Source: Polytrichum commune (taxonomy: Eukaryota > Streptophyta > Polytrichopsida > Polytrichales > Polytrichaceae). From it: a DNA stretch of 60,000 nucleotides. The notes beneath the pieces are model-generated. The model searched no databases and was not told where the DNA came from. It saw only the letters and a program-made list of their open reading frames with translations. Below are positions 1 to 11,449 of this stretch, piece after piece; the first letter of the stretch is position 1, and each line of letters begins with the position of its first letter. A program made the translations under genes and the position numbers. Location: contig OX485804.1 of NCBI GenBank assembly GCA_950295325.1, positions 25,360,001-25,420,000 on the forward strand, written 5' to 3'.

Positions 1-608
1 CCTTGCTTTGCACTTTGCATATGGCTCTAAGGTGACAAGGCCTTCGCAAGTGCAATCAATAAGGTGCCATATTCTTGTGAGAATGATATGAAGATGCATG
101 TAACTTGAAATCAGGGATGTGCAAATCAACGTGAAGCGGCCTTCAGACATCATGTCAAGTTTGCTCTTGAAGTGTTGTGGAGTGACGACCCCTAACATGT
201 ATGATCAATGCGATGTGACTTGACATGGCACATGCTTGTGGTAGCTTAACCAAGATCATGTGCATCTCCAATATTTACCTGAACTACACGACTTCACTCG
301 CAAATGTCCCAAATTGACTTTACTTCCAAATAAAGTGATAATAGCTTATAACTTATAGGGTATGCAAGTGCAGGATGCAAGACCGTGTGGCTTTTCTCTA
401 CACCCTGCACTGGCATGGGAGGTGATGATTGAAAACATCGAGTGCCACTATTTTTTGAAGGGAATGAGGATGCAAATAGCATGAAATCTTACACATTTGT
501 GCTAAGTTATTTAAAATGTAAGCTGGTTCCTTCTACAAAATTATCAATGTGACATTATCTCCAAAGAAAAACGTGATAGCTTATCTGGGAATTGGGATGC
601 AGGTATAA
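1..608. other. AT-rich intergenic DNA, no gene seen
   Basis: No reading frame here shows family-like motifs, and I saw no tRNA, rRNA or long repeat. The stretch ends at the TAA target duplication of the MITE that follows. Confidence 0.5.
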
Positions 609-1109
609 GGGCCACTTCACACACAAGCCAAGAACTGTGACCATGAGATTGTGAGAGCCCAAAAGAAAGTGTCTTAAGGTCGTCTCAAGACACCCCCAAA
701 ATCATGTAGTGTGGTCATGGGTTTTCAAGTGTGGTGTGAAGTCATAGGTGATCGGACCCTCAACCAAATGCTATTTCAATGATTTTCTATTCATGCGGGT
801 CCTCACACATGATAAAATAGAATAAATCAACGGTTGTGAGCATTCAGATTGCCATGGTCTCCTAGTTTTGTGTTAAATCTACCTCCAAGAGGTGGTTTTG
901 GAAAATAGTCCAAGTGATCATGAAACATGATCCATTTGATGCCATGTAGGAATCCATGTAGACTTTACATCCAACTTGCATTCACATACTCTGTTGGTCC
1001 CTCAAGCATACTAGTTTGAAGCGAACTTGAACCAGCTCTGCCTTGTCCACCAGTGAGAGTGCTTGAGTGTAATAGTCACGGGCTCTTAGTCTCGTGTGTG
1101 AAGTGGCCC
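609..1109. mobile_element. PIF/Harbinger (Tourist-like) MITE, 501 bp
   Basis: The two ends are inverted repeats: GGGCCACTTCACACAC at 609-624 and its exact complement at 1094-1109. Imperfect pairing continues inward for about 40 bp. The element is flanked on both sides by TAA (606-608 and 1110-1112). A TIR starting GGG plus a 3-bp TAA/TTA duplication is typical of PIF/Harbinger MITEs. It has no coding capacity. A 119-codon minus-strand frame across the right end (982-1341) is not credible as a gene because it runs through the TIR. Confidence 0.75.
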
Positions 1110-3908
1110 TAAGATGCAGCAGGCATGATCTAGTGGCCTTAAGGCTTGCTCTTATTTCTGGGCACCAACAAGGGTCTACAATTTCCCAATCTATCTGTGT
1201 GGCATAGACTCTAGTGTAATGATCGGATCTGGATAAACATAAAACTTGGCCTTCCACTATAGGACCAGGATCCGATGCCAGCCATGAATGCCACCTGCAC
1301 AAGGATACTCGATTTGCAAACGTAAAGCGTGATGAAGACAAGGTACTGCATGCATCATAGAGAGCTCGTCGAGTCGTTAAAGGGAAACCTAATTACAGCT
1401 TTGAATCTTGACAACCCCTAGTACTCTACTTGAAGCGATGTTATCTAGATCTTCATTGAACGTTGTTTATGTTTTGACACAATGGTATGATTTTCCGGAA
1501 AGTGTCGATGAGGGATGAAAGCGTGCATTTGATCCTGCATTGAGAAAACTTTCGATGAAGAGCTGATTAGCTCGTCGTGTATCATAGCTTCTTTTGAAAG
1601 TTGGGTGAAACCTTGAGACTTCTCTTTTTCTCTTCTGAAATTTTGAGAAGATTTCATGATCTGAAATAGGACATCATGCGCATGGGATCCGTTGTCCTAA
1701 ATCTTGGATCAGTTTATGTAAGGTTAGTTTGGTCCACCTATCCTAGGAGAGTAAGGTAGAAAGCAATTTTTTGATAATTTAACACCACTCTTTGTGTATG
1801 ATAATTTAAGTATTAAGCAAACTTAGGTGACTTTGTGTTGATTCTCATAAACTCAGGGTTTGGGACTAAATCCATGATTTCATCTGCTTTACATTACAAG
1901 TAACTCTAATGTGAATCAATGATTTTGCAACCACCCAATTCCTCAGAGAGCTTCCTAAGATCTTATCCAAATGATCTAGACTAATATAGAACAATGCGCT
2001 ATTTGGACGCAAGCATGCATCCAAAGACGCGAATGGTTTTCAATACGGTTTCTTGCTTTTAGCTCATCTTTATCGTGTCACATCTTTTGGGGTTGGCTCT
2101 TTAGATTAGCCTTATTGGAAGATAGCTTCACAAGATATTAGGTTACAAGGACAAACTCTAAACAAGTGCATTGACTTGAATGGAGGCCACGGCAATAGGC
2201 TTCGATGCTATCAAGAGCTTGTAGTTGGTGCCCACCATCCTTGGATTGGTCACTTAGAAAAGTTAGAAAAACACATGCAATCAACAAAATGCACCTTTCA
2301 TTCTCTTGAGATAGTTGTTTGAATATTGTTAGGGAAAGCAAACCCCTAATCAAACATGAGAGTCATGTATATTAAGAAGATAGGGGTCCAATTATTGCTC
2401 ATAGTTTCTTAAATTTTAGGATTAACAAGGGTATGAAAAAAATGGGAGGGATAATTTACCTACATGTGCCAATTGGTTCCACGCACGAGGGTGTAGAGGG
2501 ATAAACAATGATTCATTTTCATCCACTATCAAGGATGATGTTGTAAGACATGTTTCTTCCTCGTCATCCCTAGGGTTTGTGCCCCTGTGTTTTGTGGTCT
2601 CTACATTTGCATGGTCTATTATTCCTTTTCCCACGGCGCTATGCAGTTTTGTGATGGCTTTGAATGGGGGCTTTTAGGGGTGGGGAATTTGTTTTAACAA
2701 GCATACCGCTCAATAAATTCAGTGCATATTTTTTTCTAATCAACTATAGAGTATCTTCAATTAAAAAATACTATAGTGCACCAAACTACCCTTGATTTAA
2801 GTACCCTTTGAACGGAATCGTATACATGAAAACATGCTAAATGACAGACATGAGCCACCATCAAGCATTTTTCAAAGTGTCATCTGGGGGTGTGTCCATT
2901 TCTTTTGATTTTGGATTATGTTGCATGAAAGGAACTCAAGCATGCAATTCATCACAATGACATGAGGTGTATAATTTGGTTACTAGAATATTTTGGGTGG
3001 AAAGAATGAGGACTTGAATATTTGGGAATTGTGTGGTTCACCATCCTACCCAAGTTTCTCCGATTAGAACAAAAGAATTGCAAGTAAAGAAATAACAGTT
3101 GAAATTTGGAACCTAAAAATGTGAATAGTAAATGTGAATAAGGGGATTAATTCATGGGGGGTGGACTCTTTATACCACGTATGAACTCACGTGAGTGTCA
3201 AAAGGGGGTTTTATTTGAGGCATTAGTGTACATAGTATATGTAAGAGAGAGGAATTGTTTTTCTAAAGTGTGTACATTTAAAAAGGCTATTATGAATGTT
3301 GAAGTGAAGGTAGATGTATAGAAGGGTGCATAGGGTTTAGAGAGAAAATTGACAACAAATGTGTTAGTTTCATTCAATTCACGTTCTCATCCATTGTTAT
3401 CATATGGTAATAGTCCTAAATAACTATCTTGTCCGTTTTGGGGTTTGCATTGGGGTTCTGGGTTTTACAAATTGGAGGCTTTTGGAGTGCTCATGAACTT
3501 GGTTGAGTTTGTTCTCTAGATTTCGACTAGGTTCTTGTGCTCTTATTGTTTGTTTGCTTGATGCAATCACTAAGTTACATGCTATGGATGAAAAGATAGT
3601 CAATGACTTTCTCATTGAATTTTATTTGTAATAAATATTCATTTAATTTGAGATTAATATATTGCATATGTGTGGAGGCATTTATTAAGTTACATTGAAA
3701 AGCATTGTATAAATACATGAGTCCATTTTCCAGCATGTTGTTAGTGCGTATACATTTGTTTTTCTTTATAAATCTCTCATATATAGGGGGTTTAATTCAT
3801 AGTGACACACACATGTCATTTAGGTTTCCAATGCAAAGTCCACCCCCCCCCCCCAAGGGGTAATACTATTATTTCACACTCACGTGCTTTTGAATCTACA
3901 TTTAGGAC
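1110..3908. other. AT-rich intergenic DNA, no gene seen
   Basis: I found only short frames without recognisable domains. There is a run of C at 3842-3853. No RNA gene or long repeat was noticed. Confidence 0.45.
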
Positions 3909-4049
3909 CGGTTTACACCATGGAATATGAAATCAGATCATGGAAGATGGCCTTTTTCCATGGTCCAACTTGATGGTCCAACTTCCACGGTCTGATTTCT
4001 TTAAAAAACAATTTACAAAGCCTTTGGGCCCCTCACTAGGTGTAAACCG
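3909..4049. repeat. small foldback (MITE-like), 141 bp
   Basis: CGGTTTACACC at 3909-3919 is mirrored by GGTGTAAACCG at 4039-4049. Inside it a second palindrome spans 3929-3999, pairing GAAATCAGATCATGGA with the complement of TCCACGGTCTGATTTC (two mismatches). Overlapping open frames on both strands here follow from the symmetry. No clear target duplication was found, so the superfamily is not assigned. Confidence 0.5.
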
Positions 4050-4397
4050 AATGTGGACTAAGAAGAATGACCATGCACCAAAAAGTGAATGTGCTGATTT
4101 TTTTTTTAATATATGCCCAAAAAGGGCATTTTGAGATAAATTCAAGTTTGACCATTCTCTTGTCTTCTCTTAGGCTTCACTTGTCTTCACTTCTTGTTAC
4201 ATGTGTCGAAGATGTGGCCTGCAAATCTTCTCACAACTATTTTTACCATGAAAATCAACGATTTAATTCGTACATGTTCAATGTATTCTACATGTGACAT
4301 GTACCTTGTGTTACACATTGAGCATTATTTGCAACCCACTTCACCACGTGTACTCAAATTCTTGAGTTTTAGATATCTTATATTATCTGGTGAAACA

Positions 4398-4978
4398 TGT
4401 GGGAGCCGGTGTGAGCCCAATACGCCCGGGTACGCAACTCCCGTATTATATGGTCCTGATTATAATCACTTATAATGCGTTTTAGTCCAATATTGAGTGA
4501 TACAATTTGTTTTAATGTAGGAAACCCTTGTAGCCCTTCTAACAAGGAATCCAAAAATGTAATTATATATAGGAAATGAATATATTTTGAAGCATATAAT
4601 TGCATTAAAAACCTAATTATATGATTTTTTTTAATACATGTACCATAGGTCAAACTACCCAACTTTTTGGACTTTTTAATAAAAATTTAACATTGTGAAT
4701 GAATTATAATTTTAATAGGAGGCAACTATTCGTGGCTTATAATTTTAATGGGTGGCTTAATAAATATGCAACCCAACTTTTTTTCATCTCATTTTATTTA
4801 ATTTTGTCTTTACCCAACTTTTTTTTCATCTCATTTTATTTAATTTGGTCTTCACCCAACTTTTTTATCATTTTAATTTGATATAATTTTTACAAAAGCC
4901 GTCCTCTAAGCCGTTTTTAATACGATGCCCCTGCGTATAATATGGGAGTTGCGTACCCGGGCCAATACAACGCCCACA
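4398..4978. mobile_element. foldback element with TGTGGG...CCCACA ends, 581 bp
   Basis: A 27-bp arm at 4424-4450 is the inverse of 4936-4962 with one mismatch; both contain the core GGGTACGCAACTCCC. The outer ends read TGTGGG and CCCACA. The interior is AT-rich with short direct repeats of about 41 bp around ACCCAACTTT (4771-4868). I could not find a convincing target duplication, so the insertion type remains open. The phrase GAGCCCAATA near the left end also occurs at the start of the 4.1-kb element at 10799. Confidence 0.6.
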
Positions 4979-7900
4979 TATGTTTTTAACCATAAAGAAC
5001 ATTAGTACTTAGACTTTGATGTATGTTCAATTAATTAAAAATATAAAAAGAGTGAATCTTTAGTGCTTAGGTTAGAGTTAGGTTTTATTATGTGAGTAGG
5101 TGTTGTGAGGAATTGTGGCCAGACGATTAGTTGGGCGGTTAATTAAGGGCTAAGTTAGAATTGGGAGTTACTTGAGTGGTATTTAGGTAGTGAATCTGGT
5201 GGAAAAGCAAATTAGGCCACATCACTGTTTGATTTAGGCCTCTGGCTAGTTGGTAAAGGGGAGGGGTGGACTTCGGCTAAAGATAGGGGCCTTTGGATTC
5301 TCGGATCCGAACGGCTGGCTCTGTAGAGCCAACACTGAAAAACAAACTCTCTCTCAGAGGCAGGCAACGATGGCTACAGGGGCGGAGCCCTGATCAAAAA
5401 AAATGAGAGCTGGGAGCTGGGGGGTGATTTCTTGAGGAACGCTAATCCAAGGACATGCTGGTTGGTGAAAGAAGAGAAGAAGGATGATAGGCTTGCTTTC
5501 GGTGGACAAATGGTTGACTCTGAGGCGGCTGGTAACGGATGCCAAGGATTGTAAGGGAGGGCGGCTTCACCCATCGACCGCCTGAACTCTGGCATTGTGG
5601 AGTGTTGAGGTTCAGGATGCGAGAATTCTGCAGCAGAAAGGATAACTGAATTCGGGGAAGGGCTGAGAGTGCCTAGGGGGTCAAGAGGGAATTTGCCTCA
5701 GTGTGGCCATGAATCTGTTGGATGGGCCCCAAGGCAAGGCGGCTGCCACCGAGAAGTTGGGATCAAGGATCCCCACCAGTGCCAGGGGTACAATCTGCTT
5801 GTTGTTTTATTTTTGTCTGACGTCTTAGGGATTTGAAACCGAGGCGAGCCGGCATTGTGCCGAATTATGGGTGTCGTCTCAGCACAGCAGCCATAGGCTG
5901 CTGAAGGAGAGGAGGTGATTGTCTCTCAACACTCACAGACAGGGATGGCGGTGACTGGAATGGAGGTGACTGGAATGGAGGAGAGGGAAGTGCACTGGTA
6001 TTAGGAGAGGCTGCGACGTCGCAAGGATCAGTACACGCTGGCCGAGGGGCAGAGTCTTTCAGGGATGGCAGATGGCTGGAACTCGGCAAGCTGAGGTGGC
6101 AAGGGAGGCCACCAGAAGGATTAGGGCTTAGTTTAGATTGATTAGTCAGCTAGCAGTTATAGGGTAGAAAGGGGAGCTTAGGGAAGGATTGTGGGATTTG
6201 AGGGCTTGAGGGCTTGAGGGCATATAATATTTTTTAATACTTGTACCTAAGTGATCGGAATAAAATTGTGTGTCCTTCATTCATGAATAGGGAGTAGCAA
6301 GTAAATTAGACTGGTGGGTTGAATGAAATCGATTCAATACATGTTAACCTAAGCCACCACCCGGACTACAACGCTTAAGGGTGGGGGTTTATGACTGACA
6401 TCCGCTTTGAAGGGTAGGGCCGGGCATGGAAGAAATAGTATGTCTCATGGGCTATGATATGATCAAGGCACATAGAGGGCAAACTTACTTCTCAAGATTC
6501 ATTATAGCACATAGATGCTGAAAATTGTGCCTGACCTAGTGGGAAGAGTTGTATACAAAGCTCCCCCAAAGACAAATTCATTAAAATTTTATTATAAGAG
6601 CATTTCTCTGCCATGGGCCCCTACCTTTTTCTACCAAACCACCTCTTTTGCCTCTCTCACCGCAAAACCCATTGGACCATGTGAGTGGATTATGTAGGCC
6701 TTAAAATATGTCTTTTGGGGCCTCAACCTCCATGGTCACTTTGACATTTTTTCCTTGGTGTAAATTGAAGTGGTCATGAGATGAGTTCAACAACCAATCA
6801 ATGCTCTTACATGGCCCTAGGATGACTTCATGGTCCATGGTGTAGACAACCCCTGAGTAGATCCCACGTGAAAGTGATTAAAAGAACTTGGGGCACTTTA
6901 CACTACAGCTTCTGGGCCCATAAGCATTGAACTTTGAAATGATCTTCAATGACTAATATGTCTATGCCATCTTACTTCAATTTGCACTAGAGCATGAGCG
7001 CCTAAGGGACCAAAGAATGGATGAAAAGACTACATAGAGTCCTAAATGATATGTAGTAAATATTCTCATATTCTAGTAGAATTTAGCATCAAGGTGGATA
7101 TAATACAAATTTGGGAGCCCGAATACAAACCTCCATTTTTTATAAGACCATATTGTAATTACATATAATACAAGGTTGAAGCATGGTTAAGTGAACAAAA
7201 GTTGTACCTTGTCAATTTAGAAGGGCAAGTAGCCGCATTTCTTAGTTATATAATCCCAAACAATAATAATGATTCATATTAAGGTGGTTAATAAGGTGGA
7301 TCATGATGTTTTCAAAAACATTTTTGCAAACTACATGATTCATATCCATAGAAGTAGATTCTCAAGTTTGTAGAATCTACTTCCATAATTGTCAATTTTC
7401 ATAAAGTAAAATTGAAGTAGACCTTAAGAAAATATGTTTTACTTCAAACTTTGTGGCGCACTAACAGACAATTTGATCTTCTCAAATACTCCAATTATAC
7501 ACACAAATCATAATCAACTTTTGAAATGAAGTAGGCTTTAGCGGTTTGAAGAATACTCTTTGAACACTTTGTAATTGATTGCCATTTACACTAACTCTAA
7601 AACACAACCCTTGCATTAGCCCACGAACTTGATGTCTTGTGCCCATTGTGATGTGGTCAAATGAATGAATGTATTTTTGGGTTGGTTATTCCCAGTGTTA
7701 TGATTCTTTATGTGACAACTATCAACAAACAAAGAACTCCAGTTCAATACCATGAGGAACAAAAATGAAATCATCCTTTGTATAAATAAAAGAGGCTGCA
7801 ATTTATTGCACAACCCTAGAATTTATTATTCACTCTAAGTGGAGAAAATTGATACTAAGTAGTTATAAGGTCCCCAAAAAAAATCAAAGACTAAGGTACA

Positions 7901-8147
7901 TAACCCCTAGATAAATACTTGGTTCTCGTACATGTATGCCAATTTTCTATAGAGATGCATTCCCATAATTGCAATGATAGGCAACTCATGAGCATTCAAA
8001 ATCATTCATCATTAAGTCGTCTCACTCATAACATTGTTATGGATCTGAATAATATTATGTTTTCTCGAAACACCTGATGAGCTTTAAGGGTAAAACCAAT
8101 TCCTTTAGCAAAAACCATAAATACTTGAAATATTGTAGGGATGGAGA
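4979..8147. other. intergenic DNA, somewhat GC-richer patch at 5250-6120
   Basis: The 5250-6120 patch has higher GC and several short frames on both strands, but none extends or shows family motifs. It may be a TE remnant or an old gene fragment. The rest is AT-rich without recognisable features. Confidence 0.4.
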
Positions 8148-8417
8148 TGTAGAAGGTAGAGCATTAGATTGCTCGTACTCAATAGAAATATAATAAAAGA
8201 GGCATGAGAAAGAATAAAGTTAGAATAAGGCTACAATGCTAGTCCGAAGAGGGATAAGAGTTATCTCATATTGTTTGTATGAACCAATGAAAAGAGGAAA
8301 AGTACTAAAAGACAAAGCAAGGAGAGCATGAGATCATCTCACTCCAAGCATTGTTCATATGCCTTTGTATATGTCTATATGCTTGTGCAATCTTATCTCT
8401 AGTCCTATTGATATCCA
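8148..8417 (+). repeat. 5' LTR of the copia element
   Basis: It starts TGTAGAAGGTAGAGCA and ends CA, and aligns over its full length to the 3' LTR. It is followed by AAAGGTTATGAGCC, a plausible degenerate primer-binding site related to the initiator-Met type TGGTATCAGAGC, although the match is imperfect. Confidence 0.88.
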
Positions 8418-9038
8418 AAAGGTTATGAGCCTAGAGTGCAAATGAAGTTCCTAGAGATCAGTGTTCAAGACTGAAGTCTTCAATGCCCTTCAAACATGAT
8501 TTGGCCCTTCAAAATACACCTCTCTCAAAATAGTCCTTCAAAACGCAACCCCAAATTGAAAATGAAGACGTCACTTGCAGTCCTCAATACAATTTGCCCA
8601 CCACAAAAACCAATAAGCATAGGCTATTGTCACTACAAGAAGTGGATTTACAAGGTCAATTCTTAATTCTTCACATTTTGCTAGAAAAATGTACCATGTA
8701 ATTCATACACAAGTTTAACATGAATTTTGTATTTCATCTCTATATTCTTAGATTGGACATCTTGGATTTGAACCAACCCTTCTACTGAAGGGCTAAAGTT
8801 TAAGAGCCCGTCAAAATGAAACTCATATGAGGGCTTCAATGATAAACACTACTAGAGATTTGATAACTTTGAGGTTGCGGAGTGAATCTTGAGGGGTTGG
8901 TGCTTTAGAGCTTCAGAGCGTTGGAGGTGTTTGAGGGCGCATTTGGTTGTTGTAAGTATTTTTTTGTTTTTTTATTTTTTGCTTGAATGTGTGTTTGATG
9001 CAAGAGCATGTAATTTAAGTTTCTTGAGTTACTGTTGA

Positions 9039-9830
9039 GAGGCTTATTTGAAAGGTTTGGAGGTGTTTAGACTTCAAAGCATTTGACTTCAGTGTTTTGA
9101 GTGTTCAAAGGTTTCTTTGAGAGCTTTGAAGGTGTTTTAGACTTCAATAGCACATGACTTGGTAGACTTGAGTGTTGAGAGGCTTATTTGACAGGTTTGG
9201 AGGTGTTTAGACTTCAAAGCATTTGATTTAAATGTTTTGTTTATTTAAGGATTTCTTTGAGAACTTAGAAGGAGTTTAGACTCCAATAGCATATGACTTG
9301 AGAGGCGTGAGTGTTGAGAAGTTTCATTGAGAGTGTAAGACACATTTGAGATGAAGAATATCTTATTTGAATGATTTGAATGTTTTAAGAACTCTCTTGA
9401 GGTGTAGAAGATCAAATTTGAGGTATTTGAGAGTGTAAGGCATTTGAGGTGAAGGAGATCTTATTTGAGTGATTTGAATGTCTTTGGAACTCTCTTAAGG
9501 TATTAAAAATCTTATTTGAATGATTTGAAAGTATAAGGCATTTGAGGTGAAGAAAAACTTAATCGAATGATTTGAATATCTTTAAAATTCTCTTGAGGTG
9601 TAGAAAATTTTATTTGAATGATTTGATAGTGTAAGGCATTTGAAGTAAAAAAGATCTTATTTGAGTGATTTGAAGGTCTTAAGACCTCTCATGAAGTGTA
9701 GGAAATTTGACTTGAGATATTTTAGAGTGTAAGGCATTTGGGGGTGAAAAAAATCTTGTTTGAGTTATTTAAGTGTCTTAAGGCCTCTCTTCAAGAGTAG
9801 AAGATCTAACTTAAGGCATAGAAGATCTAT
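9039..9830 (+). repeat. tandem arrays in the copia leader (140-bp and 98-bp units)
   Basis: A unit beginning GAGGCTTATTTG recurs at 9039 and 9179 (period 140). From 9343 a different unit, anchored on CATTTGAG or close variants, recurs at 9343, 9441, 9539, 9637 and about 9735, a steady 98-bp period. The array lies between the 5' LTR and the gag start. It is A+T-rich with many TTGAGTG/TTTGAATG words and no sustained reading frame. Confidence 0.85.
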
Positions 9831-9999
9831 TATTTTAGAGACCAAAAGATAAATTTGAGACCATATGAGTATGTTTTCACTACATTGAAGTGAAAACACA
9901 TATTTTGAATGTAAGAAGTTATCTTTTAGTTTGGTTGGGTTGATTGTAGGCCATATAAAAAACTAGTTTAAATGCTTTGAGAGTATATCCGAGCGTATA

Positions 10000-10797
10000 A
10001 TGATATCATTTGAGAGCGAGGCCATTAAAGCCATTGACAAATTCAATGAAGGAATGTTTCCAAATTTGGAAGTTCAAAATCCAAATATTGTTCGCATCCA
10101 AGAATCTCTGGAATATAGTAAATGGATATGAGGAAGCTCCACCTTCCAATGTGGATTCCAAAGTGTTGAAGGAGTACCAAAGATGCGTCAAGAAGGCCAT
10201 CATTGACCTCAATTTGGTGGACAACCAATTTGTGCACATCAAGAGTTGCAAAGGACCCACAGAGGCATAGAAGACCATTTGCAACATTCATGAGACAAAA
10301 AATGATCCAACATCTTTTTCATTCGCCGCAAGTTTTTCACATGTAAGATGCATGAGGGCTACGACTTATTAGACCACGTCGACAAGGTCAAGGCGTTTGT
10401 AGATTAAGTCGTTTGTTCAGGGGTATCCGTGAGAAACGAAAATATTATCAAGACTTTGCTTAAGAGCTTGTTGGCGTCGTACGAATCTTTGATCACTGTC
10501 ATGGAGACGATGCCGATGAAGAAACTCACGATGAACTACGTGACGGCGCATTTGATGCACAAGATGTTGACCCGCAAGGAGGAAAAGTTCTAAGGTGAGA
10601 ATGCCGCCATGGTGTTGCAACAAAGTAAAGGTGGCAATCCATTTCCATGCAAGGTGTCAAATGGTGTTTTTATTGCAGCAAACAAGGCCACATAATGATT
10701 ATGTATTTTTGCTACAAAGCAAAAAACATGGAGCGATAAAATGCAAAATATGCGAATGACGATGAAGACTACGCATTTGTAATGCGTAGTAAAGCAC
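10000..10797 (+). pseudogene. copia gag remnant with zinc knuckle
   Basis: The first ATG is at 10000. After an early frameshift the frame at 10010-10270 reads as a copia Gag (UBN2/Retrotran_gag_2 type), with WKFKIQILFASKNLWNIVNG and later ESLITVMETMPMKKLTMNYV. Further frameshifts and in-frame stops follow. Near 10650-10700 a CCHC knuckle is recognisable (CFYCSKQGH) but has two extra residues before the last Cys. The coding sequence is cut at 10798 by the 4.1-kb insertion and resumes in the same sense at 14906. Gag would form the particle and bind RNA; this copy is dead. Confidence 0.85.
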
Positions 10798-11050
10798 ATG
10801 TGGGAGCCCAATATTCTACGGAAATACGGAAATACGGAAATACGGAAATACAGATCCATTTTCCGTATTTTACCCTGCTCGTATGAGGATAATAGGGTCT
10901 CTTAGGTTAAAATTAATTGTACTAGGAAATAGGGCGTTCTAAATCCGCCTCGCACGATAAAAATGATAAAAGGGGGTACTATTACCGGTCCGGCAAATTG
11001 GACGAGGGGGACCGTTTGATCATGGTCCAGACCGCTGGTCCGGACCAAGT

Positions 11051-11182
11051 AACGGTTACGCCACGATTACCCAACGGCCCGGAAGTGGAGAGCGGTTACA
11101 ACGGACTTGTGGCGGTTGGGAGAAAACCGTTGGTGAACCGTCGGAAAACGGTTGGCAACCGTTTTCCGTTAAAAACGAACGG
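11051..11182 (+). promoter_or_regulatory. cluster of AACGG/CCGTT (MYB, MSA-like) motifs
   Basis: Eight AACGG or CCGTT cores fall within about 130 bp (near 11051, 11073, 11100, 11127, 11147, 11159, 11166 and 11178). About 0.3 would be expected at random in this length. One, CCCAACGGCCC, is close to the mitosis-specific activator (MSA) consensus bound by three-repeat MYB proteins. The cluster sits just upstream of the TATA-like box, where an upstream promoter would be. That it drives transcription is inference. Confidence 0.5.
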
Positions 11183-11210
11183 TAACAAGGGAAGGAAGAG
11201 GGAGGAAGGA

Positions 11211-11218
11211 TATTTAAG
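11211..11218 (+). promoter_or_regulatory. TATA-like box
   Basis: TATTTAAG lies about 235 bp before the ATG of the gag-like frame. It is followed at 11221-11240 by a pyrimidine-rich stretch (TCCCTTCCTTCTCC) that would suit a plant transcription start. Confidence 0.45.
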
Positions 11219-11449
11219 GGTCCCTTCCTTCTCCTCCCCACTTTTTCGCAAGAAGAAAATTTGTTGAGAGAACGAGTGGTGAGGTTGTTTTTTTTTTCGA
11301 GCCGCCAGCAATTGGATTGCTGGGACTCCGTAATTTCCAGTTACCGGCAGTTGGCTTGCCGCGACTCCGTAGCAATTAAGCGGGAGAGAGGGAATCCGGA
11401 GGGGAGAGAATTTCCGTAGTTGAGACAGGAGTTGAGATAAGATAGGAAA

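Noticed and set aside
982-1341. 119-codon minus-strand frame
   Set aside because: It runs through the right TIR of the MITE at 609-1109 and has no recognisable domain.
5354-6089. Possible gene in the GC-richer patch
   Set aside because: Frames are short, occur in several phases on the minus strand, and show no motif; the evidence is not enough for a gene call.
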